From NCBI RefSeq assembly GCF_026810505.1, contig NZ_CP101750.1, positions 8,110,515 to 8,174,514 on the forward strand: 64,000 nt of DNA, read 5' to 3'. Under the pieces are notes generated by a model. That model was not told where the DNA came from and made no database searches. It saw nothing but the letters and a program-made list of their open reading frames with translations. The translations under genes and the position numbers were made by a program. Shown here in pieces: positions 34,297-42,298 of the stretch. The stretch is from Streptomyces sp. Je 1-369. Lineage in GTDB: Bacteria > Actinomycetota > Actinomycetes > Streptomycetales > Streptomycetaceae. How positions within the stretch are numbered: position 1 is the stretch's first letter; each line of letters starts with the position of its first letter.

Positions 34297-35502
34297 ATGC
34301 CGCACGAGAGCACACCGGTACCGCTGCACACCCGCCGCACGCACTTCGACCCCGCCGACGACCTGCGGCGCCTCACCGCCGACGGGCCCGTCACCCGCGT
34401 CAGCCTGGCACCCGGCGCGGGCGGCGAGCCCCTGTGGCTCGTCACAGGACACGAGGAAGTGCGCAGGGTCCTCGGCGACCACACCCGCTTCTCCACCCGC
34501 CGCCGCTTCGGCTCGCGCGAGCCCGCCGACAGCGAAGGGGAGCGGCCCGACGAAGGCGTCGGGCTCCTCATGGACTACGACCCGCCCGAACACACCAGGC
34601 TGCGCAGAATGCTCACGCCGGAGTTCACGGTACGGCGCATGCGCAGGCTCCAGCCGCGCATCGAGACCATCGTCGCCGAACGCCTCGACGCCATGGAGCG
34701 GGCCGGGCACCCCGCCGACCTGGCGGAGCTCTACGCGTCGGCGATCCCGGGCCCGGTGCTCTGCGAACTCATCGGCGTGCCCCGCGACGACCGCGACGAC
34801 TTCCTGCGCCGCTGCCACGCCCACCTCGCCACGGGACGCGGCCGACAGGAGCGCACGGCCGCCGGGTCGGCGTTCACCCGCTACCTCGCCGCCCTGGTGG
34901 CCCGGCAGCGTAAGAACCCCGACGACGGCTTCCTCGGCATGCTGGTCCGCGACCACGGAAGCGAATTCACCGACAAGGAGCTGCGGGGCATCTGCGTCCT
35001 GCTGATGCTCGCCGGCCTCGACAACATCTCCGGAATGCTGGGTCTCGGCGCCCTCGCCCTCCTGGAGGACCCGGCCCGACTCGCCCTCGTACGCGACGAT
35101 CCCGCGGCCCTGGACCGCGCCGTCGAGGAGCTGCTCCGCTACCTGTCGGTGCCGCACGCCCCCACGCCCCGCACCGCCGTCGAGGACATCACCCTCGGCG
35201 GCAGGCTGATCAGAGCGGGCGACACCGTCGTCTGCTCGATCCCGCTGGCCAACCGCGACCCGCACCTGACCGCCGAGCCCGACCGGCTCGACCTGACCAG
35301 AGAACCCGTGCCGCACGTCGCTTTCGGGCACGGCATCCACCACTGCATCGGCGCGGCGCTGGCCCGGATGGAACTCCGCATCGCTTACTCGGCGCTGCTG
35401 CGGCGCTTTCCCGGACTGCGGCTCGCGGTGCCCGTACAGGACGTGGAATTCCGGGTCCGTTCGACCGCGTACGGGGTGGAACGGCTACCGGTCACCTGGT
35501 GA
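34297..35502 (+). CDS. Cytochrome P450 (Oxy-like cross-linking enzyme 3)
   Basis: A 401-residue P450 starting 15 bases after the previous stop (GGGGTAAGGGG ribosome site). Heme loop FGHGIHHCIG, ExxR in AVEELLR, DPPEHTRLRRMLTPEF in the C-helix region. The I helix reads AGLDNISG: Gly and Asp are kept and the threonine is Asn. Atypical I helices are a feature of glycopeptide Oxy enzymes. As the third P450 of the set it most likely closes another aromatic ring link on the NRPS-bound peptide. The ferredoxin gene begins 43 bases after it, which suggests a shared transcript and electron supply. Confidence 0.9.
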   Translation: MPHESTPVPLHTRRTHFDPADDLRRLTADGPVTRVSLAPGAGGEPLWLVTGHEEVRRVLGDHTRFSTRRRFGSREPADSEGERPDEGVGLLMDYDPPEHTRLRRMLTPEFTVRRMRRLQPRIETIVAERLDAMERAGHPADLAELYASAIPGPVLCELIGVPRDDRDDFLRRCHAHLATGRGRQERTAAGSAFTRYLAALVARQRKNPDDGFLGMLVRDHGSEFTDKELRGICVLLMLAGLDNISGMLGLGALALLEDPARLALVRDDPAALDRAVEELLRYLSVPHAPTPRTAVEDITLGGRLIRAGDTVVCSIPLANRDPHLTAEPDRLDLTREPVPHVAFGHGIHHCIGAALARMELRIAYSALLRRFPGLRLAVPVQDVEFRVRSTAYGVERLPVTW

Positions 35503-35545
35503 GACCAGGGAGGCCCGGCGAGGAAGGAGAGGGGGAAGGGGAGAG

Positions 35546-35758
35546 ATGGAGGTACACGTCGACCGCGGCAGGTGCGCGGGCTCCGGTCTGTGCATGAGCT
35601 ACGTGCCCGCCGTGTTCGACCAGTCCGAGGACGACGGGAAGGTGCTGCTCAAAGCGGCGAGGCCCGAAGCGGGCTCGGCCGCGGCCGTGCGCGGCGCCGC
35701 CGCGAGATGCCCGGCCGGCGCGATCACGCTGAGCGGCGGGGACGCGCGCGGCCGCTAG
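35546..35758 (+). CDS. [3Fe-4S]-type ferredoxin
   Basis: A 70-residue ferredoxin with the actinomycete P450-partner pattern: CAGSGLC near the N terminus, PAVFDQ, then RCPAGAI near the C terminus. Three cysteines in these positions normally bind a [3Fe-4S] cluster. A [15 protein letters not shown] ribosome site precedes the start. Lying between the third P450 and the halogenase, it should pass electrons from a ferredoxin reductase (encoded elsewhere) to the three P450s. Confidence 0.9.
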   Translation: MEVHVDRGRCAGSGLCMSYVPAVFDQSEDDGKVLLKAARPEAGSAAAVRGAAARCPAGAITLSGGDARGR

Positions 35759-35766
35759 GACTTCAT

Positions 35767-35776
35767 ACCGATCGGT
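35767..35776. promoter_or_regulatory. Small perfect palindrome ACCGATCGGT before the halogenase
   Basis: A 10-base perfect palindrome, ACCGATCGGT, in the 56-base gap between ferredoxin and halogenase. It has the look of a TetR-type half-site pair, but such short palindromes occur by chance in GC-rich DNA. Confidence 0.2.
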
Positions 35777-35814
35777 GCTCACACATCGCTCAAACATCAC
35801 AGTGGGGTGGGGAA

Positions 35815-37377
35815 ATGACGCATGCTCCCGTACGCGACGTCGTCATCGTCGGCGGCGGTACGGCCGGCTGGATGACCGCCGCGTATCTGACGGCGGCCTT
35901 CGGCGACCGGATCAACGTCACGCTCGTGGAGTCGGCGGACGTCGGCACCATCGGCGTCGGCGAGGCCACGTTCAGCGACATCAGGCACTTCTTCGAGTTC
36001 CTCGGCCTGGCCGAGCGGGACTGGATGCCCGCCTGCAACGCCACGTACAAACTCGCCGTCCGCTTCGAGGACTGGCGCGAGCCCGGGCACCACTTCTACC
36101 ACCCCTTCGAGCAGCTCAGGTCGGTCAAGGGCTTCCCCCTCACCGACTGGTGGCTGCGGTACCCCACGAGCGACCGGTTCGACGTGGACTGCTTCGTGAT
36201 GGCCTCCCTCATCGACGGCAACCGCAGCCCCCGCTACCTCGACAACCGGCTCCTGGAACAGGACTTCGTCGAGGGCGAGGCGTCGCCGAACACCATCGCC
36301 GAGTATCAGGGCGCCCAATTCCCGTACGCCTACCACTTCGAGGCGCACCTCCTCGCCAAGTACCTGACGAAGTACGCCACTCAGCGCGGGGTACGGCACG
36401 TCGTCGACAACGTCGTGGACGCCGGACTCGACGAGCGCGGCTGGCTCTCGCACGTGCAGACCGCCGAACACGGGCGACTGGAAGGCGACCTCTTCGTCGA
36501 CTGCACGGGCTTCCGCGGCCTGCTGATCAACAAGGCGCTCGAGGAACCTTTCGTCTCCTACCAGGACACCCTGCCCAACGACAGCGCGGTCGCCCTCCAG
36601 GTCCCCATGGACATGGACAAGGAACCACTCCGCCCCTGCACCACCGCGACCGCCCAGGACGCCGGATGGATCTGGACCATCCCGCTGGTCAGCCGGATCG
36701 GCACCGGCTACGTCTACGCGCGCGACTACATGGACCCCGAGGAGGCCGAACGCACCCTGCGCGCGTTCGTCGGCCCCGCCGCGGCCGACGTATCCGCCAA
36801 CCACATCCGGATGCGGATCGGCCGCAGCCGCCGCTCCTGGGTCAACAACTGCGTGGCCATCGGCCTGTCCAGCGGCTTCGTGGAGCCGCTGGAGTCGACC
36901 GGGATCTTCTTCATCCACTACGCGATCGAGCAGCTCGTCAAGTACTACCCGGCGGCCGACTGGGACCTCACCCTGCGCGAGCAGTACAACAGCGCGCTGA
37001 TGAACGTCATGGACGGCGTACGGGAGTTCCTCGTCCTGCACTACCGCGGCGCGAAGCGCGCGGACAACCAGTACTGGCGCGACACCAAGACCCGCATCGT
37101 GCCCGACGCGCTCGCCGAGCGCCTGGAGCTGTGGGAGAGCAAGGTCCCCGACACCGGCACGGTCTACCCCCGCTACCACGGCCTGCCGCCCTACTCGTAC
37201 AACTGCATCCTGCTCGGCACCGGCGGCATCCCCGTCCGGCCCTCGCCCGCCCTCGACCTCATCGACGAGAAGGCCGCGCTCGCCGAGTTCCAGGCCATCC
37301 GGGACCAGGCGCGGTCGCTGGTCCGCACGCTGCCCACGCAGAACGACTACTTCAAACGCATGCGCGACGGGGTGTGA
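35815..37377 (+). CDS. FADH2-dependent halogenase, tryptophan-halogenase family
   Basis: A 520-residue flavin halogenase. Seen: nucleotide-binding VGGGTAGWM at residues 11-19, the WxWxIP signature as WIWTIP, the catalytic lysine at residue 79 (TYKLAVRF, the same number as Lys79 of PrnA) and EPLEST, which holds the active-site glutamate. The family oxidises chloride with FADH2 and O2 and passes the hypochlorous species via the lysine. In glycopeptide clusters the halogenase in this position normally belongs to the carrier-dependent phenol type, whereas this one is of the PrnA/RebH class. Its substrate could therefore be free tryptophan, another free aromatic amino acid, or a carrier-bound residue. 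ATG 35815 follows GGGGTGGGGA. A flavin reductase is encoded 9 bases after its stop. Confidence 0.92.
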   Translation: MTHAPVRDVVIVGGGTAGWMTAAYLTAAFGDRINVTLVESADVGTIGVGEATFSDIRHFFEFLGLAERDWMPACNATYKLAVRFEDWREPGHHFYHPFEQLRSVKGFPLTDWWLRYPTSDRFDVDCFVMASLIDGNRSPRYLDNRLLEQDFVEGEASPNTIAEYQGAQFPYAYHFEAHLLAKYLTKYATQRGVRHVVDNVVDAGLDERGWLSHVQTAEHGRLEGDLFVDCTGFRGLLINKALEEPFVSYQDTLPNDSAVALQVPMDMDKEPLRPCTTATAQDAGWIWTIPLVSRIGTGYVYARDYMDPEEAERTLRAFVGPAAADVSANHIRMRIGRSRRSWVNNCVAIGLSSGFVEPLESTGIFFIHYAIEQLVKYYPAADWDLTLREQYNSALMNVMDGVREFLVLHYRGAKRADNQYWRDTKTRIVPDALAERLELWESKVPDTGTVYPRYHGLPPYSYNCILLGTGGIPVRPSPALDLIDEKAALAEFQAIRDQARSLVRTLPTQNDYFKRMRDGV

Positions 37378-37386
37378 CCGAGGCAC

Positions 37387-37902
37387 ATGGACATCGAGTT
37401 CCGCGAAATGATGGCGTCGTTCCCGACCGGTGTGTCGGTCGTGACGGCCCGGGACGGCAGTGCGGGGCCCCGGGGAATGACGTGCTCCTCGCTGTGCAGC
37501 CTCAGCGTGAACCCGCCGACGCTCCTGACGTGTCTGCGCAGCGGCAGCCCGACGCTGAGAGCCGTGACCGACAGCGGCGCCTTCGCGGTCAACCTGCTGC
37601 ACGGCGAGGCGGGTTGGGTCGCGGCGCTCTTCGCGTCCGGGGCGCCCGACCGCTTCGAGCGCGTCGCCTGGCGGCCCTTCGGCCGCGGGCGCAGCCCCGC
37701 GCTCGTCGACGCGGCGCACGCCGTCGCCGAGTGCTCCGTGGAGCGCACCCATCCCTCCGGCGACCATGTGATCGTCGTCGGGGCGGTGCGCTCGGTCGAG
37801 CGGCTGCGGCACGAGAGCGCCCTGCTCTACGGTTTCCGGCGCTACGCCGAACTCGCCCCGGGTGAAACGGCCGTGGGAGTCCTCTCCGAACGGGGCGGGT
37901 GA
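37387..37902 (+). CDS. Flavin reductase (FMN/FAD:NADH)
   Basis: A 171-residue flavin reductase-like protein (FMN-binding split barrel). It shows FPTGVSVVTA near the N terminus, GMTCSSLCSLSVNPPTLLTCL in two adjoining blocks, and FAVNLL. It should supply reduced flavin to the halogenase encoded 9 bases upstream. Its stop overlaps the GTG of the antiporter gene, so halogenase, reductase and antiporter look like one operon. The gene is of normal length. Confidence 0.88.
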   Translation: MDIEFREMMASFPTGVSVVTARDGSAGPRGMTCSSLCSLSVNPPTLLTCLRSGSPTLRAVTDSGAFAVNLLHGEAGWVAALFASGAPDRFERVAWRPFGRGRSPALVDAAHAVAECSVERTHPSGDHVIVVGAVRSVERLRHESALLYGFRRYAELAPGETAVGVLSERGG

Positions 37903-39272
37903 ACGCCGTGCTTGCCGCCGGTCCACCCGCGGCCGCCGAACTGCTGTCGGCCGCCCCCGTGCCGCCGATCGCGGCACACCCCCTGCTCATCTTCCTGCTG
38001 CAGGTCGGCGTGCTGCTGCTCCTCGCCATCATGCTCGGCAGGCTTGCCACGCGCTGCGGACTCCCGGCCATCGTGGGGGAGTTGAGTGCGGGCGTACTCC
38101 TCGGCCCGTCCCTCTTCGGCTGGGTGGCGCCGGACGCCGCGGCGTGGCTGCTGCCGTCGGACCCGGCGCAGGTGCACCTGCTCGACGCCGTCGGACAGAT
38201 CGCGGTCCTCCTCCTCGTCGGGCTCACCGGCATCGAGATGGACCTGCGGATGATCCGCCGCAGGGGCGGCACGGCACTGCGCGTCAGCCTCGCCGGGCTG
38301 CTCGTGCCCCTCGCCCTCGGAATCGGCCTCGGCTATCCGCTGGCCCGCATGCTCGGCATCGGCGCGTCCGACCGGCAGATGTTCGCGCTCTTCCTCGGCG
38401 TCGCCATGTGCGTCAGCGCCATCCCCGTCATCGCCAAGACGCTGATGGACATGGACCTCATCCACCGGGACGTCGGCCAACTCACGCTGGCCGCGGGGAT
38501 GATCGATGACACCTTCGGCTGGCTCATGCTCTCCGTGGTCTCCGCGATGACCGTCGGCGGCCTGACCGCGGGCGTGTTCGCCGAGGCCATCGGCTCGCTC
38601 CTGCTGGTCCTCCTGATCGCGCTGCTCATCGGCCGCCCGCTCGTACGCAGAGCCCTGCGGCTGTGCAAGGGGTCGGACGAGCGGACGGTGTCCGCGGCCG
38701 CCGCGATGATCCTGCTCGCGGCGGCGGGCACGCAGTCGCTCGGTCTCGAAGCGGTCTTCGGGGCGTACCTGTGCGGCATGCTCATCGGCTCCAGCGGGGA
38801 GTTCGACCGGGCCCGCACGGTGTCGCTGCGCATGGTCGTCCTCGCCGTCCTCGCGCCCGTCTTCTTCGCCACCGCGGGGCTCCGCATCGACCTGCGCGCG
38901 CTCACCGAACCGGCGGTGCTCGGGGCCGCGCTGATCGTGCTCGCCACCGCCGTCCTCGGGAAGTTCGCGGGCGCCTACATCGGCGCGCGGCTCAGCAGAC
39001 TGAGCCGCTGGGAGGCCCTCGCGCTCGGCGCGGGAATGAACGCCCGCGGCGTCATCGAGATCATCGTCGCCATGGTCGGACTGCGGCTCGGCATCCTCGA
39101 CACCAGGACGTACACGATCATCGTGCTCGTCGCGGTGGTCACCTCCGTCATGGCACCGCCGCTGCTCAAGGCGACCGTGAAACGTATCGACTGCACACCG
39201 GAGGAGCAGCGCAGACACACCGCGTGGCGCGGGACGCCGACGCGGGGGAGCCCGGAGCGGGCGGAGACCTGA
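37899..39272 (+). CDS. CPA2-family Na+/H+ (K+/H+) antiporter
   Basis: A 457-residue membrane protein with about twelve hydrophobic segments. The first reads LLIFLLQVGVLLLLAIML, followed by GLPAIVGELSAGVLLGP, typical of the CPA2 (KefB/NapA) exchange fold. It has no cytoplasmic TrkA-N domain. The GTG start overlaps the reductase stop. Glycopeptide clusters such as balhimycin and teicoplanin carry a Na+/H+ antiporter of this family, so I read it as part of the peptide cluster (export energetics or self-protection). It is the last gene of that run; a 169-base gap follows. Confidence 0.88.
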   Translation: MNAVLAAGPPAAAELLSAAPVPPIAAHPLLIFLLQVGVLLLLAIMLGRLATRCGLPAIVGELSAGVLLGPSLFGWVAPDAAAWLLPSDPAQVHLLDAVGQIAVLLLVGLTGIEMDLRMIRRRGGTALRVSLAGLLVPLALGIGLGYPLARMLGIGASDRQMFALFLGVAMCVSAIPVIAKTLMDMDLIHRDVGQLTLAAGMIDDTFGWLMLSVVSAMTVGGLTAGVFAEAIGSLLLVLLIALLIGRPLVRRALRLCKGSDERTVSAAAAMILLAAAGTQSLGLEAVFGAYLCGMLIGSSGEFDRARTVSLRMVVLAVLAPVFFATAGLRIDLRALTEPAVLGAALIVLATAVLGKFAGAYIGARLSRLSRWEALALGAGMNARGVIEIIVAMVGLRLGILDTRTYTIIVLVAVVTSVMAPPLLKATVKRIDCTPEEQRRHTAWRGTPTRGSPERAET

Positions 39273-39441
39273 CCGGGTTCCCCGGCCGCGTGCCCCGTGC
39301 CGGAACCGGAACGGCCGCACACCTCGCGTGCGCGGCCGCTCAGGCCTGCCCGGGCGCGTGAGCCCGTACCCGTCAGGGCACTGTGCGGACGCCCCGCTTT
39401 GTGCCCGCCGTGTGACCGCCCGCCGCGTAGAAGTTGGGTCC

Positions 39442-40035
39442 ATGTTCACCTCACACAAGCGAGCATTCGCACGCAAGCGAGCCATCGCACCCGCACTCGT
39501 CGCCGCATCCGCCCTCGTCACCGGAGCCGTCCTCACGGGCTGCTCGGGGGATTCCTCCGCCGCCTCGTCGGACAAGGACTCGTCCGCCTCCCCGACCAGC
39601 CCCTTCGACCAGGGACTCGCGTACTCCAAGTGCATGCGCGAGAACGGGGCGTCCGACTACCCCGACCCGCAGCAGGACACCGGCGGCGTCAGGCTCACCC
39701 CGGGCGAGGGCGTCGATCCGAACTCCGAGTCGTTCAAGAAGGCCGAGGAGGCCTGCCGCGACAAGGCCCCGCAGGGCCTGGGCGGCGGCGGTGGCGGTGG
39801 CGCCGCCCTCGACTCGGGGAAGGTGTCGGCCTGGGCGAAGTGCCTGCGCGAGAACGGGCTCCCCAAGTTCCCCGACCCGGAGATCGAGGGCAGCAACATG
39901 AAGATCGACATCAACGGCACCGGCATCACCCCGGGCGGCCCTGAGTTCACCAAGGCCATGGGCGCCTGCCAGAGCAAGTACCCCGGCGGCGGCATGATGA
40001 TGAACAACGGTCAAGGGGGAGGCGTCCCGCAGTGA
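39442..40035 (+). CDS. Two-repeat secreted lipoprotein of a MacAB-like operon
   Basis: A 197-residue lipoprotein. The signal peptide ends in the lipobox LTGC, and a Ser/Ala/Asp-rich tether follows. The mature part is an internal duplication: KCMRENGASDYPDP...EEACRDKAP and KCLRENGLPKFPDP...MGACQSKYP, each with two cysteines that could pair. Function is unknown, but the stop overlaps the GTG of the adaptor gene, so it is made together with the export system behind it. Confidence 0.8.
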   Translation: MFTSHKRAFARKRAIAPALVAASALVTGAVLTGCSGDSSAASSDKDSSASPTSPFDQGLAYSKCMRENGASDYPDPQQDTGGVRLTPGEGVDPNSESFKKAEEACRDKAPQGLGGGGGGGAALDSGKVSAWAKCLRENGLPKFPDPEIEGSNMKIDINGTGITPGGPEFTKAMGACQSKYPGGGMMMNNGQGGGVPQ

Positions 40036-41504
40036 CCAGCCGCGACGAGACCGAAGCACTGTCCGTGGCGGGCGAGCCGTCCGGCGCGCTGGAACGGCAC
40101 AGCTCCGGTGAGGTGTCGACGAAGCGGCCCGGAGCCGTCGACACCGCCGAGGAACCCTCCCCGGACAACCGCCCGCACACCCGCGACCTCGAAACATCGC
40201 TTACCGCGGAACCCGCCACCGCGCCGGACACCGCGTCGGACGACGGCTCCGACGACGGTTCCGAAGACGGGACGCCTACCGGCAGCGGCCGCAGGCGCCG
40301 CCCGCTGCGCACCTCGCTGATCGCGCTCGCCGCGATCACCGTGACCGCGGCGGCCGGTGTCGCCGCCACCGGAGCCATCGGCGGCGACGGCAACGACTCC
40401 GGGGGTTCCGCGCCCTCGGGCCCGCCGGCCACGGCGAAGGTGGAACGCACGACGCTGACCGACACCGAGACCGTCGACGGCAACCTCGGCTACGGCGACG
40501 CGACCACCGTGCAGGCACCGGCCTCGGCGTCCGGCACGGGCGAAGGACAGTCGGGCCAGGACCAGTCGGGCCAAGGCCAGTCCGGCCAGTCCGACCAGTC
40601 GGGGCAAGGCACCTCCGGCGCGGGGAGCGCGGGCGACGGCATCGTCACCTGGGTGCCCGAGGAGGGCAAGAGGATCGAACGCGGCGACACCGTGTACCGC
40701 GTCGACCAGCAGCGGATCCCGCTTCTGTACGGCTCGTTCCCGCTGTACCGCACCCTGCGGTCCGGCAGCGAGGGCGACGACGTCGAGATGCTGGAGAAGA
40801 ACCTCCGCGCCCTCGGCTACACGGGCTTCACCGTCGACGAGACGTACAACTCCGCGACCGCCGAGGCCGTCAAGGAGTGGCAGGACGACCTGAACCGCGA
40901 GGAGACCGGCACCGTGGCCGCGGGGGACGCCGTGGTCGCCGACGGCGCACGGCGCGTCGCCGACGTGAAGGCCTCGCCCGGCGCCGCCCTGAGCGGCAGC
41001 GTCCTCTCCTGGACCGGCACCGAGCGGATCGTCGGCGTCGACCTCGACGTGCAGTTCGAGGACCTGGTCGAGAAGGGCACCGAGGTCACCGTCGAACTCC
41101 CCGACAACACCACCGTCCAGGCCGAGGTCACGGACATCGGGACGCCCTCCACCTCCAAGGGCGACGACTCCGCCGACGGCTCGGGATCCGGCGACTCCGG
41201 CTCCGGGGACTCCGACGACAAGGCCACCCTGCCCGTCGAGCTGACGGTGAAGGACCAGAAGGGCCTCGGCCGCTACCAGGCCGCCGCCGTCCAGGTCACG
41301 CTGAAGGCCGAGTCCCGCGAGGACGTCCTCGTCGTCCCCGTGAGCGCCCTGGTGGCGCAGCGCGGCGGAGGTTACGCGGTGGAGGTCGTCACCGCGGACG
41401 GCACCGAGTACCGCCCGGTCAAGCTCGGCATGTTCGCCGACAGCAAGGTCGAGGTGTCCGGCAAGGGCATCAAGGAAGGCACCGTCGTGGGGGTCCCCAA
41501 GTGA
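40032..41504 (+). CDS. HlyD/MacA-like membrane-fusion protein with peptidoglycan-binding domain
   Basis: A 490-residue adaptor. The order is an acidic cytoplasmic tail, one membrane segment (about 96-118, LIALAAITVTAAAGVAATGAIG in two parts), an SGQ-rich low-complexity linker (near 40,545-40,625), a peptidoglycan-binding domain (RSGSEGDDVEMLEKNLRALGY), and a barrel-sandwich/beta-barrel part ending in VVPVSALVAQRGGGYAVEVV. In Gram-positive bacteria such proteins link a MacB-type pump to the wall. It overlaps both neighbours by 4 bases or less. Confidence 0.85.
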   Translation: MTSRDETEALSVAGEPSGALERHSSGEVSTKRPGAVDTAEEPSPDNRPHTRDLETSLTAEPATAPDTASDDGSDDGSEDGTPTGSGRRRRPLRTSLIALAAITVTAAAGVAATGAIGGDGNDSGGSAPSGPPATAKVERTTLTDTETVDGNLGYGDATTVQAPASASGTGEGQSGQDQSGQGQSGQSDQSGQGTSGAGSAGDGIVTWVPEEGKRIERGDTVYRVDQQRIPLLYGSFPLYRTLRSGSEGDDVEMLEKNLRALGYTGFTVDETYNSATAEAVKEWQDDLNREETGTVAAGDAVVADGARRVADVKASPGAALSGSVLSWTGTERIVGVDLDVQFEDLVEKGTEVTVELPDNTTVQAEVTDIGTPSTSKGDDSADGSGSGDSGSGDSDDKATLPVELTVKDQKGLGRYQAAAVQVTLKAESREDVLVVPVSALVAQRGGGYAVEVVTADGTEYRPVKLGMFADSKVEVSGKGIKEGTVVGVPK

Positions 41505-42298
41505 TGCCTGCCACCTCGGGGGCGGCCTCGTCCACCCCGGAGCTTCCCGCCGCCCGCTCCACGGACCGGCCCGTGGTCGAGCTGACTGGCGTCTCCAAGA
41601 CGTACGAGGACGTCGCCGCCCTGCGCGGCGCCGACCTGGTCATCCGGCGCGGTGAACTCCTCGCCATCGTCGGCCCCTCGGGGTCCGGCAAGTCCACGAT
41701 GCTCAACATCATGGGCACCCTGGACCGCCCGTCGGCGGGCCGCGTCCGCATCGACGGGCACGACGTGGCGGACCTGACCGACCGTGAACTGTCCGCGCTG
41801 CGGGCCGACACCATCGGCTTCGTCTTCCAGCAGTTCCACCTGGCCTTCGGCGTACCGGCGCTGGACAGCGTCGCCGACGGACTGCTCTACAGCGGCAGGC
41901 CGCGCGGCGAGCGCCGCCGCCTCGCCGAGCGGGCGCTGCGCAGGGTCGGCCTCGGCCACCGGCTCTACCACCAGCCGCACCAGCTGTCCGGCGGCGAGAA
42001 GCAGCGCGTGGCCATCGCCCGCGCGGTGCTCGGCGACCCGCCGCTGCTGCTCGCCGACGAACCGACCGGCGCGCTCGACTCACGGTCGGGAGCCGTCGTC
42101 ATCGAGCTGCTCCACGAGCTGCACGAGGCAGGGACGACGGTGGTGGTGATCACCCACGACCGGGACATCGCCGCGACCCTGCCCCGCGAGGTGCGCCTCA
42201 AGGACGGCCGGATCGAGCACGACTCGCTCGGCGACGACGGCAGCCCCGCCGTCCTCGTTCCCCAGGACGCCCTCGTGCCCCAGGAGGCCGTGCGATGA
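41504..42298 (+). CDS. ABC transporter ATP-binding protein (MacB/LolD type)
   Basis: A 264-residue ATPase. Walker A GPSGSGKST, Q-loop FVFQQFHL, signature LSGGEKQRV, Walker B LLLADEP and switch His in ITHDRD are all present. The ATG shares a base with the adaptor stop, and its own stop overlaps the permease ATG (ATGA). It powers the MacB-like permease that follows. The substrate is unknown; it could serve the nearby peptide or be a general pump. Confidence 0.93.
   Translation: MPATSGAASSTPELPAARSTDRPVVELTGVSKTYEDVAALRGADLVIRRGELLAIVGPSGSGKSTMLNIMGTLDRPSAGRVRIDGHDVADLTDRELSALRADTIGFVFQQFHLAFGVPALDSVADGLLYSGRPRGERRRLAERALRRVGLGHRLYHQPHQLSGGEKQRVAIARAVLGDPPLLLADEPTGALDSRSGAVVIELLHELHEAGTTVVVITHDRDIAATLPREVRLKDGRIEHDSLGDDGSPAVLVPQDALVPQEAVR

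Noticed and set aside
35767..35776. ACCGATCGGT as a firm TetR operator
   Set aside because: Too short to be significant in GC-rich DNA and no adjacent regulator; kept only as a low-confidence site.
40545..40625. Short repeats (CAGTCSGGCCAR-like) resembling a repeat array
   Set aside because: They encode an SGQ-rich linker in frame within the adaptor protein; there are no spacers and no CRISPR structure.
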